Shown here piece after piece: positions 41,721-55,700 of a stretch of 64,000 nucleotides of DNA; the first letter of the stretch is position 1, and the number at the start of each line of letters is the position of its first letter. A model generated the notes under the pieces. That model did not search any database, was not told the origin of the DNA, and was given only the letters and a program-made list of their open reading frames with translations. A program made the translations under genes and the position numbers. Origin of the DNA: Yponomeuta sedellus (taxonomy: Eukaryota > Arthropoda > Insecta > Lepidoptera > Yponomeutidae); the NCBI GenBank assembly GCA_934045075.1, contig OW203727.1:9802675-9866674 (forward strand). The letters run 5' to 3'.

Positions 41721-42477
41721 CGAAATTCCTATTAATAATAATTTATTGATATATTTCATTTAAATCCGCTTTTGTTTGGAGGTAATTTTTTTTTATATAT
41801 AGTGTCATTTGAATATTTTAAATATCATTGCTTTAATATAATTCTTAAATTAATAAGAGGATTCGATGAGACACGTCGAACAAAACTTTATAAACGTTGT
41901 TGTCTCATGTAATTTTACAATTTCTATATGGACGGTTAGTTTAAATGTAGGTAGATAAACGCTAAATGACATGAAATGGGTGCTGGGTAAGTATGCTTAG
42001 AAATTATCCATACTATTGAGCTCCAGTATTTCAATATTCCTACTAACAACTCCTTACTAAACCGGCAAGTGATTTTACACACAGTAATTCCGTATTCTCA
42101 TGATTTTCAGCAACGGTTTGTTTTCATCACGGTAAAACGTGACTGGAATGGAATCAAGTCAGTAGCTACTCGTTAAGGATGGTTTCAGACAGTCATAATA
42201 TTTCAGAATAAATTTTACATACGGAAACATAAACGTGAAAAAACCGGCCAAGTTTTCGTATAAAACAAATAAGTGATGATAATATGTAGTATGAACTCAC
42301 CTAGTTCCTTGTCTACACCTTTTTGTTAACAATTTATGGTGGCTACTTAACGACCAAATGTAGCTGTAAATGTGAATAAAGCGGCTAATCAAATGGGAGA
42401 TGACATGTATTAGCGAAAGGTAAGGGGTAAAAGGGTAGAGTAATATAAACGTACCCGAAAACGTCAATTAATAAATT
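41721..42477. other. non-coding stretch
   Basis: Nothing recognised. Confidence 0.3.
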
Positions 42478-42560
42478 ATGAAGTGAAAGATGTTTATCAT
42501 AACCGTGACAAGTGGCAAACCCTGGTCTCTGCCGACCTTTCCTAACACAGGCGTGGGAAT
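42478..42560 (+). repeat. RTE-like LINE 3' fragment
   Basis: Diverged copy of the end of 19780-20091 (CGTGACAAGTGGCAAACCCT, CTGGTCTCTGCC, CAGGCGTGGGAATGT). Confidence 0.5.
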
Positions 42561-42844
42561 GTAAATATGTATGTAAAATAAAATACGCGTGCGGGAAGAA
42601 CGGATGAGATGCCCCTAGGTTGATTTGATCAATCTTGGTCAGTGGCATCAACTCGAATTTAGTACTAATTTGACATTAATATAGACTGGACTCTTATAAC
42701 ACTGTTTCACAATGATCTGATAATGACGCTGGAAGGTGTTTACGGTATTTTTTTAACAAACAATATCGCATTACCTTTTTCATTGAAACTTTTATTTTTG
42801 TGCTTTTTCTTGTGTGTAATAATAAAGCATATTTTTATTTTATA

Positions 42845-43078
42845 CTATTTTTATTTTTAATGCACTAACCCGTGCTAAGGACAAATTTAAAAACCTATTT
42901 AGAGGCTAAAAATTTCACCCATGCCGGGATTCGAACCCGCAACCTCTGGCTATCCGTGCTAGCGCTCTTCCAATTGAGCAATTGGAAGCTCAATTGGAAG
43001 AGCGCTGGCACGGATAGCCAGAGGTTACGGGTTCGAATCCCGGCATGGGTGAAATTTTTAGCGTCTAAATAGGTTTTT
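42845..43078. repeat. head-to-head inverted pair of tRNA SINEs
   Basis: A minus-oriented SINE (42853-42982) meets a plus-oriented copy (42985-43078) at the start of the tRNA-like heads, giving about 95-base arms with a centre GAGCAATTGGAAGCTC. The transcript of either strand would fold into a long hairpin. Confidence 0.85.
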
Positions 43079-43326
43079 ATATTTTTATTTTATTTTATCA
43101 GTCTTTACGAGAACTTTGCAGAAACATTGTGATCAGGGCCTGATAATCGGTAAGATTGGAAGTGGGATACGGGATATCCGCAACAACCATAATTTATGTA
43201 ATTTTTTTGTAGAGTTGTTTAGAAAAGTGTTAAACAATTATAGACAGATAGAAAACTCTTATTATTCACAAAAAAGGAAAACACTACTCAGGTACCAATT
43301 TTGTTCTTTTCGTGATAATCGTATGA

Positions 43327-43566
43327 TTGAAGATGTATCGATATACGAACATCTTTGAAAGAACTGATGAAAAGCAAGTTTCCGCTTCCCTTACCAAGCA
43401 TAGACAACATTTTAAACACTTCGCTGCGCACCCAAACGCACTTGATGGCAAGTGGGGCTGGGCTGGCCATGTTGAAAGAATGTCCCGGAAAAGTGGACAA
43501 AAATCGTCACTGATTGTGTGTCGTAGGAAAATACTGCTGCGGCCTTGCGAGGCAGAGATATTGTGA
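43327..43566 (+). pseudogene. possible LINE C-terminal fragment
   Basis: The phrase GKWGWAGHVERM (about 43450-43485) resembles the WAGHV.RM motif near the end of RTE-type LINE proteins; the rest of the frame is not recognisable. Confidence 0.35.
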
Positions 43567-43738
43567 CAACTTGACAAAATGTATAATTAGCAAGAACATA
43601 AGCACATAAACACGGAGAAGGAAAAGCGGAAGTGTAACATGGATTCTTTACATACCTACACTATAAATAATGGCTGGAGAAAAAATATTACCCTTCCAGA
43701 GCAGACGTCCGTGTAGTATAGATCAGTTGGGCCACCTT

Positions 43739-43773
43739 CATCCGACTGATAGATCTCTACCTATCAGTCGGAT
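43739..43773. repeat. small hairpin
   Basis: ATCCGACTGATAGATC and ACCTATCAGTCGGAT pair around TCT; 14-15 base arms. Confidence 0.6.
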
Positions 43774-44124
43774 AATCACGCAACCGGATAAAGAAAATCA
43801 AACTTTTCATTAAATCGTATGGCTGAATAACCTAATTCTAAATCAGTGGAAAATTTAACCAGTCAGCGGCGATTTAATTATACACTCTGAAAGCCGGTCG
43901 AGAACTTGGCTGGGCGCACCCTGTGCACATAGATTAAGAAGTCACCTAAGATGAGTAAACCCTCGCCTACTTTGAAGCTATTATTTCGGGGTGTAGTACG
44001 TACTTATTAATCTTATTAATTATAGCTCCATTTTAATTATTAATTATAGCTCCATTTTAAATCAGGCACCTTGTCCACGACCTTGTCGATAATTATTATA
44101 TATTGAAGATTATAAAAAAGGTAA

Positions 44125-44335
44125 AAGGCGACTACGGGACACAAACCGGGGGGTGGGCAGCAGCGCCCCCTACAGTACAAGTCTACCAAACTGCGATCCC
44201 CAACCCGCATGCCCAGCGTGGGGATTGTGGGCATTAACCCCCAATGATGGCACAACCTTGCGCTATGGTGCTCATTAGGGGAGGGCTATGTCCAGCAGTG
44301 GACTAATATAGCCTGAAGAAGAAGAAGAAGAAGGT
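44125..44335 (+). repeat. LINE 3' end (RTE-like), GAA tail
   Basis: Nearly collinear with 8765-8995: GGCGACTACGGGACACAAAC, CGATCCCCAACCCGCATGCC, GGCTATGTCCAGCAGTGGAC, ending in (GAA)n. Confidence 0.7.
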
Positions 44336-44399
44336 TATAATTGTTATGATAGATATATTTCGATAAAATTAATATTCCGGAAATTAATATTCACGAATA

Positions 44400-44745
44400 A
44401 GCGCTTGTGGTCTAGTGGAACCTTGTGATTGGAATCTATCACTCAGGTTAAGTAACGACAGGCGCGGTCACGTACTGGATGGGTGAACGTCCGGTGACTA
44501 CCGCTAGTGGCATTTTTTCCAAGCGCTTCCGTGCTTCGTTGGTACCGGCTGTTACGTAATGGCAGTCGTTAATGTCAGAGGCTTTATGGGCGGCTTGACA
44601 GTAATTCTGACAGTAAGGCCCGCCACTGTCTTACAATCCTCGACCGACTCGGACTTGGACCTCGTGGTGGAGTATGGTCTAATCTTCCTGCGATGGAGGA
44701 AAAGACCCGTGCCCCGGCAGTGAAGACATGTAAAGGGTTGGGATC
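44400..44745 (+). repeat. 5S rRNA-derived SINE, full length
   Basis: GCGCTTGTGGTCTAGTGGAA head, ACAGGCGCGGTCACGTACTG, GATGGGTGAACG, body and tail to AAAGGGTTGGGATCGAT. A short deletion in the body (CGTGCTTCGTTGGTACCGG). Confidence 0.75.
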
Positions 44746-46304
44746 GATTTTTCCCGAAATGAACTAAAACAAATCGCGTATCAAAAACCCTGAAATATGG
44801 AACTAATTGCAAAGGTAAGGTCAGTCGTTCGTTTCTTCTGCTTAGATAAGCGAGACATTTAATAATCTTGATCCTATGTCAAGCACAGGCGTATATTATT
44901 ATTTATTTGTGACGTCACAGTTTGCACTCGATTTGCATGGAACATTGTACTGTACCATATAACTGAAATTACGTACAAACTTAAAATAATAAAATTTGAA
45001 GGTAAAGTATATGTTGAAGAGGAAAATCTTAATACTGATGTTTAGTCTTTTCACATGAATTCTCCTATTATTATTTTTTTGTGTTTCATTGACAGTGTGA
45101 TAGTCCTGAGTCGTTTGTTTATACATACCTATGTGTAAATCTTAGTGTCAATAAAAATCAACTTTACCTACATGGCCCAGTGTTGGGTTTATATCAGTGG
45201 CTCAGTGTCACGAACTTTCAGAATTAGCTAGATGGCATACGTGACCACCAGATCGTTGTTTAAGTAATATTTACAACTGTTATCATTTTTTAATTGTTTG
45301 TAAACAAACATTACACGGTAATGTACGAGTAAAGTTGATACTACTAATGGTGCACAGCACAAGAGCATATATCCGCACATTTAATAAAACGTGACTTGTA
45401 TCCTTGGTAGCTAGTTAGTTACCGGTCGTTTACCGACGTTTATAAAATTAAAAAAACAATCCAACTGCGGGTGGGGTCGAGTGTAGGGTTCTGTAGAAGG
45501 ATAGGCATTTGAACTGCTTTACGATGACGACTTTTAGGAAATAAAACAAAGCATTTCTAATTTAGGTGTAAGTAGGCCCAAGGTACCCTAAAAAAATATT
45601 CTATCGTTTTGTATATAAATGTCCCTAAATCTCTACCAAATTTCAGTTCTCTATTTAGTACAGTCTGTTTGCTTTAAGAAATTACCTTGGCTACTACCGG
45701 ATAGAATCGGATATCGTGTCAAAACAGTGAAGAAAAGTTTTATACAGAGCAGGAAGTAGTATTACCTACACTCGTGGCGAAAACCAAAGCCTACTCCAGA
45801 GCCCGAGGTATACTATTCTAAAAGACTGTAGGTAGGTACTTATCGTCTCGGTGCTAAGCCGCGGACAGACAGACGGTCGGAAACTAGGGTTTCTGTGTAC
45901 TACCGAACACTAAAAAGTAGGCATGTTCCTGTAAATTAAATAATTTCAAATTAATAGCTGTTGGCTTGGATCTAATAGAGTTGTCATGTAGGGTAATCAA
46001 GTAAAGTCAATAACCTTTAGCTTTACTGCTAAGTAGATCAAATTTTTTTTAGGTACCTACCTACATTATTATCACTTGTAGATACATTCAGCTACTACCT
46101 GACGTTCCCTGTTGTACCCGATATTATGAGAGCAAAAGAAGGGGATAAGTTTTTCGGATTATATTCTGTGTATGTGCACGTAGTAATTATGTAACCAAAC
46201 ATTTTGCTTGGACGATTTTGATATATTGACGACGCGTCATACAACACCGGCTATTTAACGTCGAAAAGTAAAATGGCACAAACACCTTAGGATACGGCAA
46301 GTAA
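44746..46304. other. long non-coding stretch
   Basis: No gene. 45450-45900 contains intergenic phrases common in moths (GACAGACAGACGG), but no definable element. Confidence 0.3.
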
Positions 46305-46620
46305 ATATTTATATTATTTTTAATGCACTAACCTGTGCTAAGGACAATTGTAAAAACCTATTTAGAGGCTAAAAATTCCACCCATGCCGGGATTCGAACC
46401 CGCGACCTCTGGCTGTCCGTGCCAGTGCTCTTCCAACTGAGGTAATGGGCGACTCACCGGCATCAGTGAAATTTCGTACCTCTTTACAATACTCTCTGTA
46501 TTACGTACAGGCAGTATGTAATATAGTATGGATAGAGTAATGAATAGCGCTGGCACGGAGAGCCAGGTAATGCCCCAATCCCGGCATGGGTGGAATTTTT
46601 AGCCTATAAATAGGTTTTTA
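46305..46620. repeat. tRNA SINE (minus) plus inverted fragment (plus)
   Basis: 46320-46510 is a minus-oriented SINE of the 33238 family. 46540-46620 is a plus-oriented fragment (TAGCGCTGGCACGGAGAGCC, ATCCCGGCATGGGTGGAATT), so the pair is partly palindromic, like 42845 and 56425. Confidence 0.7.
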
Positions 46621-46709
46621 AAATATATATTTTTATCTTTATTTTATGACTCTATTACACGCCAGTAGTTTACAGATTTTTGGTAATCTAAATACCTACG
46701 TACCACTGC

Positions 46710-46815
46710 AGGGCACATGACTTCTCTCAGAGAGAGAGAGTATGAGCATAATTACTGCTGTGGTACTTATATCAACACTCAGGTTTCCACACGATGGTTT
46801 CCCTCAATACAGAGA
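46710..46815 (-). repeat. SINE tail fragment, GAGAGAAG type
   Basis: CCACTGCAGGGCACATGACT, CTCTCTCAGAG, ACACTCAGGTTTCCACACGA; minus-strand relative of 1870-2180. Confidence 0.5.
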
Positions 46816-47072
46816 TAAGCTGCTTAATATCTAAGGATGGATCATCATAATTATCTAATGAGCACTGTACCTAATCTAAATAAAAATTGTGACATATGTA
46901 AAGACGACAAATAACTAATAAAATATTGACAAGAAGTAGGATGCCCCAAAATAAGTACATAGATAACATAGGGTCAGCAAGATAACTTTTGACAGTTTGA
47001 TAACTACAGGAAGTTTGCATCACTTGAAAATAAATACTGGGACGTGAATGTTTATTACATAGAGAATACACA

Positions 47073-47218
47073 ATGGGCCAGTTTCTGAATTGAGAATTTT
47101 GCTAAGTACCTAAATACTTAACTGTAGTGCTGTCTCTTCGAATTTCTCAGCTAAGAGCGTGACAGGACGTTAAGTACCTACTTGCTTAGTAAAATTTTCA
47201 ATTCAGGAACCGGCCCAT
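47073..47218. mobile_element. MITE, GGGCCAGTTTCTGAAT family
   Basis: Inverted ends GGGCCAGTTTCTGAATTGAG and TCAATTCAGGAACCGGCCC, about 145 bases in all; the best preserved of three copies (748, 36256). Possible TAAT-like flanks. Confidence 0.8.
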
Positions 47219-48754
47219 TAATAGGTAAAAGTGTTCGTTTTCTTAGTACGAATTCTCTTCTTCATGTCATAAAACACAGTGTATGGCTTACTATAATAAT
47301 TAAATGTACCCATGCTATTATCTAACACATTATCAAGTCGGGACACAATGTACGTCGTATTGTCATGATCAACTTTGTCCTTTTAAGGAAACGCGACCGT
47401 GTAATTTCTCCACTGCATTTACGCGTCCGTTTGAACCTGCCCCAACATGTCAAATCTAAACACATTTTGACGCTCCGGAGCCGTCGAAATGGTAAACCCA
47501 ATACACCGGACAGTTCCGAAATAGGATGGCAAAAGCCTAGGTTCTTATGCGAATGCAATCCCGCAAGATAATTTCGATTTAAGTATTTGCGGAACTGAAA
47601 TATCTTAGTCCCGCTTGATATAGGTACTTGCGGAATTCAGCAGGGTGGAGTTAGGCCTCTGAAATCAATCGTAATAAAGACCTAATGCTGACCCTTATCA
47701 ATCAATCGCAATAAAGACCCTTCTCAAGATTTCTATATGCCTCCAAAATCTGGACGTTGAAGGCCTCGTTGTAAAACCCCGACGACGATGCACCGGGTAC
47801 TTCTTTTTTGCGAAACATTGTTATACTACTTGCCTCAGATTTCAGGTTTCAGCTTATAGTTCCCATGCCGTAATGTTGGTAGCAATGCCGTAATGTTAGT
47901 AACAGTGTTTCTACGCTGGTCCTCAGATTAGTTAATTTAAAACGTAGTGGTTATATACTCTTTGGTTCTGACCGCCTGGGAGTTTGAGAGTGAGAATATC
48001 ATAACACCAATATTATTTCATGGTATACCTACTCAGAGTTGTCAATACATAATTACCTAGTTTTAAGAAGTCATGTTGGGCAGGTCAGTCCTCAGATGCA
48101 GTATAAATAGTTTGTGATAAAGGAAAATGTAACCACAGATTTAACGTGTACTTGAGGAGCGCTTTAATAGCGTTTTTGTAAATAATACCATACAACTCTT
48201 CATTGTTTTATTACATTTAAAGGTTTTCATGGATATTTAAATAATTTGAATCTACTTTGAGTTACACTGTACCAATGTAATCAAAATTGAAAGTCCATCA
48301 TGATGACAGCATAAGAACTATTTGTTAAAACGGAGTATAAGGGGTCATTATACAGTATTCAGTAGTGATAGTTTTTATACATTCAGACTGTATCTTTCAA
48401 AAGGAACAACATGCTACACCCCTAATACAGAACTAATTGTACCTTCATAAGATGCGATCAACTCTGAAAAGTCAAGCAAGTATGCTAAGAAACTATGGAG
48501 TTCCTGTGGAGAATTCCACAGGAGAAACTTATCCTGCCAAGTGCCAACTAAAAGTTGCCAGCAATTTGCCGTCACTTTCCACCTCGGGCAAATTACCCAC
48601 ATCAGTGTAATGCGAGCACGTAACTTGACCGGAAATTCGCGTAGTCGGGATGAGTTTGTGATGGACCTAATAAGAGCAAGAAACATTTTTTAATTAGGTA
48701 CCTCGGTACTAATTTCTAATATGACTGAACTGCCTGCGGCCTTTGTAGGTGCGT
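47219..48754. other. long non-coding stretch
   Basis: No supported gene. A minus-strand frame of 90 codons at 48414-48686 and a plus frame at 47365-47571 have no recognisable domain. CAATCGCAATAAAGACC is repeated at 47668 and 47704. Confidence 0.35.
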
Positions 48755-49015
48755 GGTGGTAGTGGAGCGGTAAAACGCCGGCTTCTCATTCGGGAGGTGG
48801 TGGGTTCGAATCCCGGCATGTACCAATGACATTGTTTTCCAGGTTAAGAACATTTAGTAATACTTTAAACTTGAGACATCTCAAGTTTACAGTCAAGCCT
48901 ATTTCTCAAGTTATAGCATTATAAATACTATAACTTGAGAACTGGGCACTTAAGTCCATACTCTCTTTGAAAAAAATCCCTGTGCCCCACAGAGGGACGT
49001 GTAAAAGTTGAAATA
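48755..49015 (+). repeat. tRNA-derived SINE
   Basis: Head AGTGGAGCGGTAAAACGCCG and TGGGTTCGAATCCCGGCATG, linker ACCAATGACATTGTTTTCC, tail CCCTGTGCCCCACAGAGGGA. An inner hairpin CTCAAGTTATAG/CTATAACTTGAG sits at 48903-48938. Confidence 0.7.
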
Positions 49016-49748
49016 CAAGACCACAGAATTTTAAACATCAAAAATCAATGAAAACAAATCAGAGAAATTATTATTTTGTTTTATTCATTACTGCGCCTGC
49101 CTAATTTGCACGAGCAATGACCATAAAAACGCACCGAATCATTTCAGTGCAAATATGATGAATTGATGACTATTACTATTCCGTCCTACAATAAGTTTGT
49201 GTCGCAGTGTAAACATAAAAATATGTTTTGTTTCTTTTAGCTCTCATCTGGTCTACAAGTAAACAAGTTGTTAGAAATGGTAAAAAAAACAGGAAGCAAT
49301 AATTTCTATCAAGGTTTTTGCTTGTCCTAGGTTGCTCATTTATCTCAATATCCATTGTTAGTTTCTTTACTTTCTGTATATAACATAAAAATGTTTTTAC
49401 CCAATTCAACAGAGGTGTCGTCGCCATGATGCCGTGCCAAAGCTGGCTGGATAAAACTTGTGTCGTGTCGTAGAGGGTTCTACTCTATCTACGTGTCGTG
49501 TCATTGAATTTAAATTCAATGGTCGTGTTCAAGGGTCCGTTGACAGATTAGCTGTGGTGAGTGAATTTTGATATAGCAACACAGCTAGAATAGAACCGTC
49601 AATCGTCGACCAAATCAATCAAATCAAACGTCAAAACAAAAAACCTGAAAAACATGTGCGTTCTGTTCTCTGGGTGGTTGTATCGGATTTGATTTCTTCT
49701 GGGTAGAATTCATATAATTTACCCAAGTGTGTCTGAAATTACTTCAAC
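49016..49748 (+). other. upstream region and 5' UTR of DDX54
   Basis: No TATA box at a useful distance. The CAATTGAATT-type palindrome CATTGAATTTAAATTCAATG lies at 49503-49522. The last ~100 bases before the ATG are probably 5' UTR. Confidence 0.35.
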
Positions 49749-52700
49749 ATGTTAAAACCTAAAGAAATTAGTGACAATCTACCTGGGTTTGAAGTACCTG
49801 CCAAAGAAGAAATTACTGAAAATGATTCGCAAAGCAGTAAGAAGAAAAAGAAAAGTTCCGGAGGTTTTCAGGCAATGGGATTTAGTTTTCCCATTATTAA
49901 AGGTATCACAAAACGGGGATACAAGCAGCTAACACCTATACAGCGCAAGGTTAGTATATTTACGCTATTTAATGAAGTGGCTATATAACCTCAAATATAA
50001 CCCCGAACTTAAGCGCTTCGCAAGGCACGTTAAGCCGTTGGTGCCGGGTGTCATGAAATGGCAGTCGTTAAGCCATGTCAAAGGCCTTATGGGTGGCTTA
50101 ATAACTTCTAACAGTAATTCCTGCCACTGTCTTACACTCCTCCACCAACCCGGACTTGCCCCTGTGGTGGAGTATGGCCTGACCTTCCTTGATAAGTTCT
50201 GACAGTAAGGCCTGCCACTGTCTTACACTCCTCCACCAACCCGAACTTGGCTCCTGTGGTGGAGTTTGGCCTGACCTTCCTGAGATGCAGTAAGAGTGCC
50301 CTAGCAGTGGGGACATACAAGTGTTGATATTGATAGCCTTGAACAATCCAATGTTATAACAGTTTTAACCTCTATTTGGAGCGGATTCAAAACAAACAAT
50401 CTAAAAAAAAATTGCCCAGCCATTATATCAAATTGTCTAAATAGTGCATCTCCCTATTATATATGCTATCTGTAAAACAGACATCCTGTCATAGTGAAGA
50501 ATATTGAATTCGGTTTTTCTTTCACAAGAAATTTCTCCTGGCAATAACTTACAAGTGAAACTCATTTCACGGCCTCGGTGGTGCAGCGGTTTGGCACGCT
50601 GACTGTAAAACCGAAGGTCTCGGGCTCGATCTCAAACTAGGAAACAAACTTTTCTAGTTTGTCTCGGGTCTTGGATGTTATCTATGTATTTATTGTATGA
50701 AATCTATCATCGAGTTATACCTATAATAAAAGTCATTTAGTTGTTCCTAGTATAGGGCTAACGAGATCTGTGTAATATGTCCATGAATTTTTATTATTTA
50801 TTATTTAAGGGCTCTGTGCTACTGTAATAAATAATGTACAATGTACCTTGTATTTTGTTGAATGAGTGAGTTTATTTTCTTTTCCTTTTTTTAAAGTATT
50901 TGTATCTTCAAATATAAGTATAACTTTTACTAAAATGTAGACAATACATGGTCAAATCTACAAATTTTGAATTATCAATAAAATTATCTTAAAATCAATA
51001 TTAGCTCAGGGTCTTATGGGTGAGATAAATAAGTAATTGTACTATAAATAGATAGAGAATAATTGGAAATTAAAGAATTCAAAAAAGTTGGTTGTCAACA
51101 CATTGGTGAATTAGTGCAAGGTGCTGCGTGCACACGCCGCCGACCCGTTTGTAAGTTGTATGGGCCGTTTTAGCCTGCAGGGTGCGAAGCTCTGCTAAGT
51201 AACATAGGGCACTCAATTGCATGCCATTGTATTATGGTTCTTGAAAATATATTTATTCCAACCGCAAATGAAGGAAACATTTTTGTGCCTATACAGATGC
51301 ATCACTGTGCATTGCAAAGACGAACAATTTATCTTATTACATTCTTTAAGTAATTACATTGTAACATGCTTTTTTTTTAGAGTATTCCGATAGCACTTGA
51401 AGGAAAAGACCTGGTTGCCATGGCGCGCACGGGGTCTGGAAAGACGGCATGTTTCGTTCTCCCCATTTTGGAAAAGCTCATGGCACCAGCTAACAAAGCT
51501 ACTTCGGGGAATAACTTGCGAGCTCTTATTCTGTCACCGACTCGAGAACTTGCTCTTCAGGTAAGTTGTAATCAAAATACTGCAGGTGTGGGAATATAAT
51601 GCTGTAAAAAATCCCGATATACATTCAAAAGTGTGAAGAAAATCTACTCACCAATACAAACAACTTTTATTAAAAGAAAAATATTGCAATTGCAAAAATA
51701 ATCTTGCCTTTTTAATAGTAGTAACTATGGAACAGTGGTTAATTATTTATATTTTTCATATAGTAAAACTTTCCATTTCCGGATGTATATTTCCGAATGG
51801 CATTGTATTACACACTGTAGCGTAAAATTTGTGTTGAAGAGTGGAACTCACCACTTTTGGATGTATATTCGGAATTTGGTGCACCTTGTATAATTTTATT
51901 AGTGAAAAATACTGACAAGTTTTAAACTGAGTTGTAGAACTGATGATATTCTTCATTACACAAAGTACAATTAACAAGTAGTTGCAAAGGCATGCTTGAA
52001 TTAGTTTCTGTAAGAATTTTGCAACAACTTCTTGATCGACATATCCTAAGGCTGTGGTACTTTATGCTGGTTGTTTCATTCACCGCCATTTTCCAAGCTG
52101 TTGGTCTTGAGTCGAGTGGATACTCATCTGTGGTGTCCTTCTTATGTTACAACTTTGCACCCTATTGGGTAAGCATTTTCATGACAACAAGGTATCAAAA
52201 TATGTAAATATCTAACAGTTCAGTGTTGGCTAAATCAACATCTCCACACAGTGGCAGACTTATGTGATGCACCCCTGATGGTTGCTGTAAGCCCATTTCA
52301 TTGTCATGTGTCTGTTTAGAATATAAGTTTCCCTCCCAACAGTGTGCCTTTGTGATTACAGATAATATTATGTTAAATAACAACCCTAATTCTGTTTTGT
52401 TTCTAGACCCTAAGGTTTGTCCGAGAGCTGGGCAAGTTCACTGGGCTATCCTCAGCAGCAATTCTTGGTGGGGAATCCATCGAGCAACAGTTTAGTGTCA
52501 TGTCTGGATCGGCCCCAGACATTGTAGTTGCTACACCGGGACGTTTCCTCCACATTTGTGTGGAGATGAGCTTGAAATTGGACAATATTAGTAAGTTATA
52601 TTATGTAGTTCTCTTGACTAATTCAAACTACTAGTTTCTATAAAAGTGGTGTAGAAAGAAGACATTGATTCATTGCATGCAGTTTAAAAGCACTTTGTCA

Positions 52701-55700
52701 CTTTTCCATTAGCAAAATCAAATGAAGCTGAAACTTTCTCAAATATCTTGTAAGTTAGTGAGTCTGCAACTTCAGTGTAAGTTATAAGTAGTTGCGTAAG
52801 TTTTTATCATAAGGTTTGCTTATTTGTATATTCATGATCTTATCCTCTTTTACAGAAGTGGTAGTCTTTGACGAAGCTGACAGACTTTTTGAACTGGGTT
52901 TTGGTGACCAACTGCGAGAAATAGTAAGCCGTTTGCCATCGAGCCGCCAAACATTATTATTCTCCGCTACACTCCCTAAAATGATTGTCGAGTTCGCAAG
53001 GGCGGGTCTCTCAGACCCCGTGTTGATCCGCTTAGACATCGACTGGAAGTTGCCTTCAACATTATGGCTCGGTTGGATCTCAGTTAGAGCGGAGTTGAAG
53101 ACAGCTGCATTGCTACTGTTGTTGGACAAAGTCTTAACACCAACAACTCCTCAGGCTGTCGTGTTTGCTGCGACGAAACATCACGTGGAGCATTTGCATT
53201 TGGTGGGTACCTAGAAGCTGAAGCTACGCTATGACCATGTAAGAGTTGCCCCAGTACTCTGTTGCTTTAATCCACTACTAGATTAGCCCGTCAGAAGGAA
53301 CATGCACATGCAATTCCTAGTTCATTATGTATGACGATTCATGGTGCATTGGGTAGAAAAGTCGATTGTTAATCTGTGGGTAAATCGACTGTGTAATGTA
53401 CGTCGAATAGTTTTCTGAAACAGGTCTCTGGCCTCAGTTTGATTTGGAACTCCCAAACACTCAATGCGACGGCTTGAGTATCTTTGATGTTTTAAGTAGA
53501 AATGTTAATGTTTTAAGAAAAATTATAGGTCACCAAAGGGTATTGGCTCCGGGCCATACCAACAACTTTACTTTGGGATGGTTGGCTCATCGCTTGGTCT
53601 TCTGGAATTATTTTTGTAACAGTAATTGGTTCGTTTTTAAATGTGTGCGTCTGAAAGGGCACAACTAATTGATATCACTCGTTAAATCTTTTGTTTTATT
53701 AGACCTCACTGACGATTACAAATTATTCTTCGCCAATCGTCAGAACACTTATGCTTTGACGAAAAGGGATAGAATATACATGTATTTAAAATAAGAACGT
53801 TTATTTGAAAATATTACCTTCTCTCTCTCTCAGATACTTCAACAAGCCGGCATTACCTCCACGTACGCTTACTCTGGACTCGACGCGTCGGCTCGCAAGA
53901 TCGCGCTGGGGAAGTTTTCAAACAACAAATGCTCGGTACTGCTGGTCACAGACGTGGCGGCCAGAGGTCTGGACTTGCCGGCCCTGGACACCGTCATTAA
54001 CTACAACTTCCCGGCTAAGCCTAAGCTTTTCGTCCATAGAGTGGGTAAGTAATCCACACCTAATAGTCAGAGTGCTTAGTGCGAGTTTTTTAACTACTCG
54101 ATCGCGCTAACGTAAACTCATATTTCTATGGCATCGAGGAAGCGCCACCTAGCGACAAGTATGGAAATTAAAATTGCTAAGTGCGAGTTGTAATGGTTTA
54201 CGTTGAGAAGTGAACACGTTTACCAGCCAAAACACGAATAAACGCGAGTGCGAGTTGTACTGGGACAGCGTTTTGCCAGTTCGAACGGTTAACTTACTCA
54301 TACTCACTACTCAATGCTCGATTAACGCGGTAGTAAAGTTATTCGATTGGATCTGTCAAACTCGCACTAAGCACTCGGAACTGCCATACACTTCATTACT
54401 TACTGATTTCATAAGATAATTATATTTTTGTGCAACACGTAATAAAACTGACAATAATTGGAAAGAACAAAAGCACAATGAGAACTTGCAAATAATAGAT
54501 TTTTTCGGAGAGACCATGTTCGAAATTAATTATTTAATTTCTAACGCGTGATTTTATTTCATGACTCCACATTCATTACCCTTTAAAATACCCAAGAATG
54601 TGTATTTATCTATTAAATTTTTTGTACTTTATGTTGTATACAATTTCAGTCCAACATAATTTTGATTCTACTAATCCCTGAAGCACTCGTGGCCTGTTGG
54701 ACCCGAGTGATTGGAATCAATCGCTTCCGTGCTTCGCAAGGCACGTTAAGTCGTAACGGCAGTCGTTAAGCCTTGTCAGAGGCCTTTTAGGCGGCTAAAT
54801 AACTTGCAAGGCCCGCCACTGTGTTTTCAGTTCTCCCCCAAATCCGGACTTGGCCCCCGTGGTGGAGTATGGCCTAACCTTCCTCAGATGCAGGAAGAGT
54901 CCCGTGCCTCAGCAGTGGGGACATACAACGGTTGATATCGTATAATAGTAGTTTATGATACTTTGCAGACTTTTAGTCCGGATCTACTTACGGTTGTTGT
55001 TATATCGGAAGAGTCCGACCAGGTTTCGCTCCGATTCGCAGAGTTTAACCTGGTCGGACTGTTCCGATATAACAACAACCGTAAGTAGATCCGAACTAAA
55101 AGTCTGCAATGTGTTGTGCTTACGAAAGTTTTAGTTTATGATACTGTTGCATAATAAGGATTCTTATAACACGAGTATGTTATAAAAAAAGCAAGCCATA
55201 GGCGAGTTTTTTTAAAGTAGGTATCACACGAGTGTTATAAGACCAAGTTATGTACATTGTCATACACTACTTTATCTACTCTCATACATAACATAATTTT
55301 AAACAGAACCAAACTTTGTTTAAATATTGGAAAGTTTTTTTTTAATGTAAAGTGTTGGCGCCAAGGCGCAAACATCGAGTGCGTATGCGTCGCCGCGGAC
55401 TCGTTCATTGAAACCTTTTTTTTTAAATAGACTTTTAACCTTCTTGGTCCAGCTGGAGGTTTTATAGGTGTACCGTTATGATTAAAAAGTTATATTATGA
55501 TACAGGCGTCCGTACAAGACCTGTATCGTAATCAAACTTTTTTATCTTTGGCCTATACGTAATGTTGTCATAGTATTTTGTTTTCAGTTTTATAATCTTT
55601 GTATTATAGTATCAGAGTAGATAATAGTATAATAATGAACTCCCTCTATTGAAGAACCGTGCATTGAAGAGACTCGGCCCCCTGTATAGATCGAAACCGT

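Noticed and set aside
48414..48686. 90-codon minus-strand frame in a moderately GC-rich stretch
   Set aside because: No recognisable domain, no splice context and no paralogue; could be old repeat sequence.
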